NCBI RefSeq assembly: GCF_013522925.1 | Contig: NZ_JAAMQU010000010.1 | Span: 1 to 64,000, forward strand | Reading direction: 5' to 3' | Length of the DNA stretch: 64,000 nucleotides | Origin: Pseudomonas japonica | GTDB lineage: Bacteria; Pseudomonadota; Gammaproteobacteria; Pseudomonadales; Pseudomonadaceae | Shown: positions 62,560 to 64,000 of the stretch, one piece after another | Layout: every line of letters begins with the position of its first letter | Position numbering within the stretch: the stretch's first letter is position 1 | Notes under the pieces: generated by a model | Seen by the model: the letters and a program-made list of their open reading frames with translations, nothing else | What the model was told of the DNA's origin: nothing | The model's database searches: none | Position numbers and translations under genes: made by a program

Positions 62560-63459
62560 GTGGAACTGCACCAGCTTCGTTGTTTCGTTACCGTGGCCGA
62601 AGAGCTGCACTTCGGCCGCGCCGCCAAACGGCTGTTCATGACCCAGCCGCCCCTCAGCCGGCAAATCCAGTTGCTGGAGCGTTCGCTCGGGGTCACGCTG
62701 CTGGAGCGCAGCAACCGCCAGGTCAAGCTCACCGTCGCCGGCCGCCACTTTCTACGGGACGCCCGGCATGTGCTGAGCTACTCCGAACAGGCCGGTAACT
62801 CCGCCCGCCGCCTGGCCCACGGCGAGGCCGGGCGGCTGATGCTGGGCTTCACAGCCGTATCCGGTTACGCGCTGATCCCGGGCATGCTTGGCCACGCCCG
62901 TACCGTGCTGCCCGACGTGGAAGTGGAGTTGCAGGAGATGGTATCCGGTGCTCAGGCAGAAGCGCTGGCGGCGCAAATGATCGACATCGGCTTCGTACGG
63001 CGCGCGGCGGCGCAGGATGAAATGGACTATCAGCTGATCTGCCGCGAACCGCTACTGGTCACCCTGCCCAGCGGGCACCCTTTGGCGGCCCATGAGCGCA
63101 TTGGGTTACCTGCCCTGGCCGAACACCCCTTCGTGATGTACGCACCTGATGAAGGCCGCTATTTCTATGACTGCATCGCCGGCCTGTTCGCAGCCGCCGG
63201 TGTCACCCCGCGCTACTTGTATCACCTGGGGCAAACCCATTCGATCCTGGGCCTGGTACGCGCCGGGCTGGGCGTGGCGATCGTGCCCGCGGCGGCCCAG
63301 GACCTCTACCCTGGCCAGCTGGAATTTCGCCCGCTGCTGGGCGCCGAAGCGTTCGCCGAAGTACACATGGCCTCGCGCAAGGATAACGATAACCCGGCAC
63401 TGGGACCGTTCCTGCGAATGGCGCAGGCGTACTTCGCCAACCTTGGCCGCCCAGCCTAG
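62560..63459 (+). CDS. LysR-family transcriptional regulator
   Basis: A 299-residue regulator beginning at GTG 62560. The helix-turn-helix is typical (LHQLRCFVTVAEELHFGRAA, KRLFMTQPPLSRQIQLLE), followed by the substrate-binding domain from about residue 90 (GRLMLGFTAVSGYALIPGML, LLVTLPSGHPLAAHERIGLP). It is divergent from the MFS transporter gene and probably controls it in response to the transported acid. The stop overlaps the convergent TetR gene by three bases. Confidence 0.92.
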   Translation: MELHQLRCFVTVAEELHFGRAAKRLFMTQPPLSRQIQLLERSLGVTLLERSNRQVKLTVAGRHFLRDARHVLSYSEQAGNSARRLAHGEAGRLMLGFTAVSGYALIPGMLGHARTVLPDVEVELQEMVSGAQAEALAAQMIDIGFVRRAAAQDEMDYQLICREPLLVTLPSGHPLAAHERIGLPALAEHPFVMYAPDEGRYFYDCIAGLFAAAGVTPRYLYHLGQTHSILGLVRAGLGVAIVPAAAQDLYPGQLEFRPLLGAEAFAEVHMASRKDNDNPALGPFLRMAQAYFANLGRPA

Positions 63460-64000
63460 TGGCGCAGCATTCCCGTGCACAGCAGCTCGAACACGCTGCG
63501 CATATGCCGCGCGTGGCCGGCCCGGTCCGGCTCGGCCTCGGTGGCCAGCCGCATGAACGCCACGTTGGCGTACTGGTTGAACACGGTGGCGGCCACGTCC
63601 ACATCGGTGGCGTCGCTGATCAGGCCCTCTGCCTTGAAATGCTCCAGCACGGCACGGGCTTGCTCCACCACGGCGGCGTTCCAGGGTTGGAATATTTCCG
63701 CCATTTCGCCCGTGAACAGGTAAGGCGCCAGCTCTCGCCAGAGCGAGGCCGGTAAGGCGCTCAACTGGTTGCGGGTCATCAGTTGCTCAAGGTCACACAG
63801 CGCTTCCAGCGGATGCCGGTACGCTGGCAAGCGATGGCGAAATTCACGCATCGCTTGCTGGTCTGGCTCGCTGAGCAGCGCCAGCAGTATCTGTTGCTTG
63901 CCGCCGAAGTAGTTCACCACCGTGGGCGCGGACACACCCGCACGGCTGGCGATCTGATCAAGCGTGGTGGCGGCGAAACCATTGGCGACAAATGCCTCCA
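63456..64000 (-). CDS. TetR-family regulator, 5' end beyond the window
   Basis: About 180 codons are present and the frame runs off the window edge, so the first residues are missing. The visible part begins EAFVANGFAATTLDQIASRA and continues GVSAPTVVNYFGGKQQILLA, the TetR helix-turn-helix and its following helix. The ligand-binding part (LMTRNQLSALPASLWRELAP, FNQYANVAFMRLA) is typical all-helical sequence without an identifiable ligand. Confidence 0.88.
   Translation of the reverse strand, partial: EAFVANGFAATTLDQIASRAGVSAPTVVNYFGGKQQILLALLSEPDQQAMREFRHRLPAYRHPLEALCDLEQLMTRNQLSALPASLWRELAPYLFTGEMAEIFQPWNAAVVEQARAVLEHFKAEGLISDATDVDVAATVFNQYANVAFMRLATEAEPDRAGHARHMRSVFELLCTGMLRH

Overview
The window looks like chromosome of a Pseudomonas of the putida/fluorescens kind. 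It is GC-rich, genes are tightly packed with many ATGA-coupled starts, and it carries short REP-like palindromes. The gene content fits: a LapF/Bap-type giant adhesin with its own type I secretion genes, a FecI/FecR/TonB-receptor iron module, a PchP-like phosphatase, a protealysin-emfourin pair and a mannitol-type polyol ABC transporter. I saw no rRNA, tRNA, CRISPR array, prophage or insertion sequence. Identities rest on recognising motifs and families by eye; no database search was run.

Layout. 1-1000: tail of an SDR gene and a zeta-like kinase with an upstream antitoxin-like partner, the kinase probably internally deleted. 1178-10303: mixed chromosomal genes, namely an orphan peptide-type binding protein, two c-di-GMP enzymes (GAF-GGDEF and CHASE4-PAS-GGDEF-EAL), an SDR, a Nudix hydrolase, small proteins and an APC permease. 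10310-10723: arfB, interrupted by an in-frame TGA. 10724-29192: the biofilm island, with a structured leader, a 12.5-kb adhesin gene carrying 39 Ig-like repeats, a hairpin, then TolC-, HlyB- and HlyD-like genes in a coupled operon, and a convergent trypsin-like lipoprotein. 29193-29591: a structured divergent control region. 29592-35895: RND adaptor, RND pump, response regulator and sensor kinase in one overlapping operon.

36079-36927: phzF-like gene interrupted by an in-frame TAG. 37009-40073: hipBA divergent from a protealysin-like M4 protease and its emfourin-type inhibitor, with an inverted-repeat operator between them. 40089-43214: an autotransporter. 43334-47389: Fur box, ECF sigma factor, FecR-type anti-sigma factor and TonB-dependent siderophore receptor with a signalling domain. 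47415-48461: periplasmic PchP-like HAD phosphatase.

48571-56637: a polyol (xylitol/arabitol-like) uptake and catabolism locus, with a MalK-type ATPase divergent from an operon of zinc dehydrogenase, binding protein, two permeases and a SorC-family regulator. A perfect palindrome lies at the divergent promoter, and an FGGY kinase is convergent. 56715-60571: fused E1 and E2 of a 2-oxoacid dehydrogenase, divergent from an Lrp-family regulator. 60584-64000: a small hypothetical protein, an MFS transporter with a possible Shine-Dalgarno-masking hairpin, a divergent LysR regulator and a partial TetR regulator.

The points most worth a second look are the leader of the giant adhesin gene (a terminator-like hairpin, then two interleaved perfect inverted repeats), the UGA-C stop inside arfB, the TAG inside phzF, the clustered GGATCC palindromes on both sides of the adhesin island, and the shared operator between hipBA and protealysin-emfourin.
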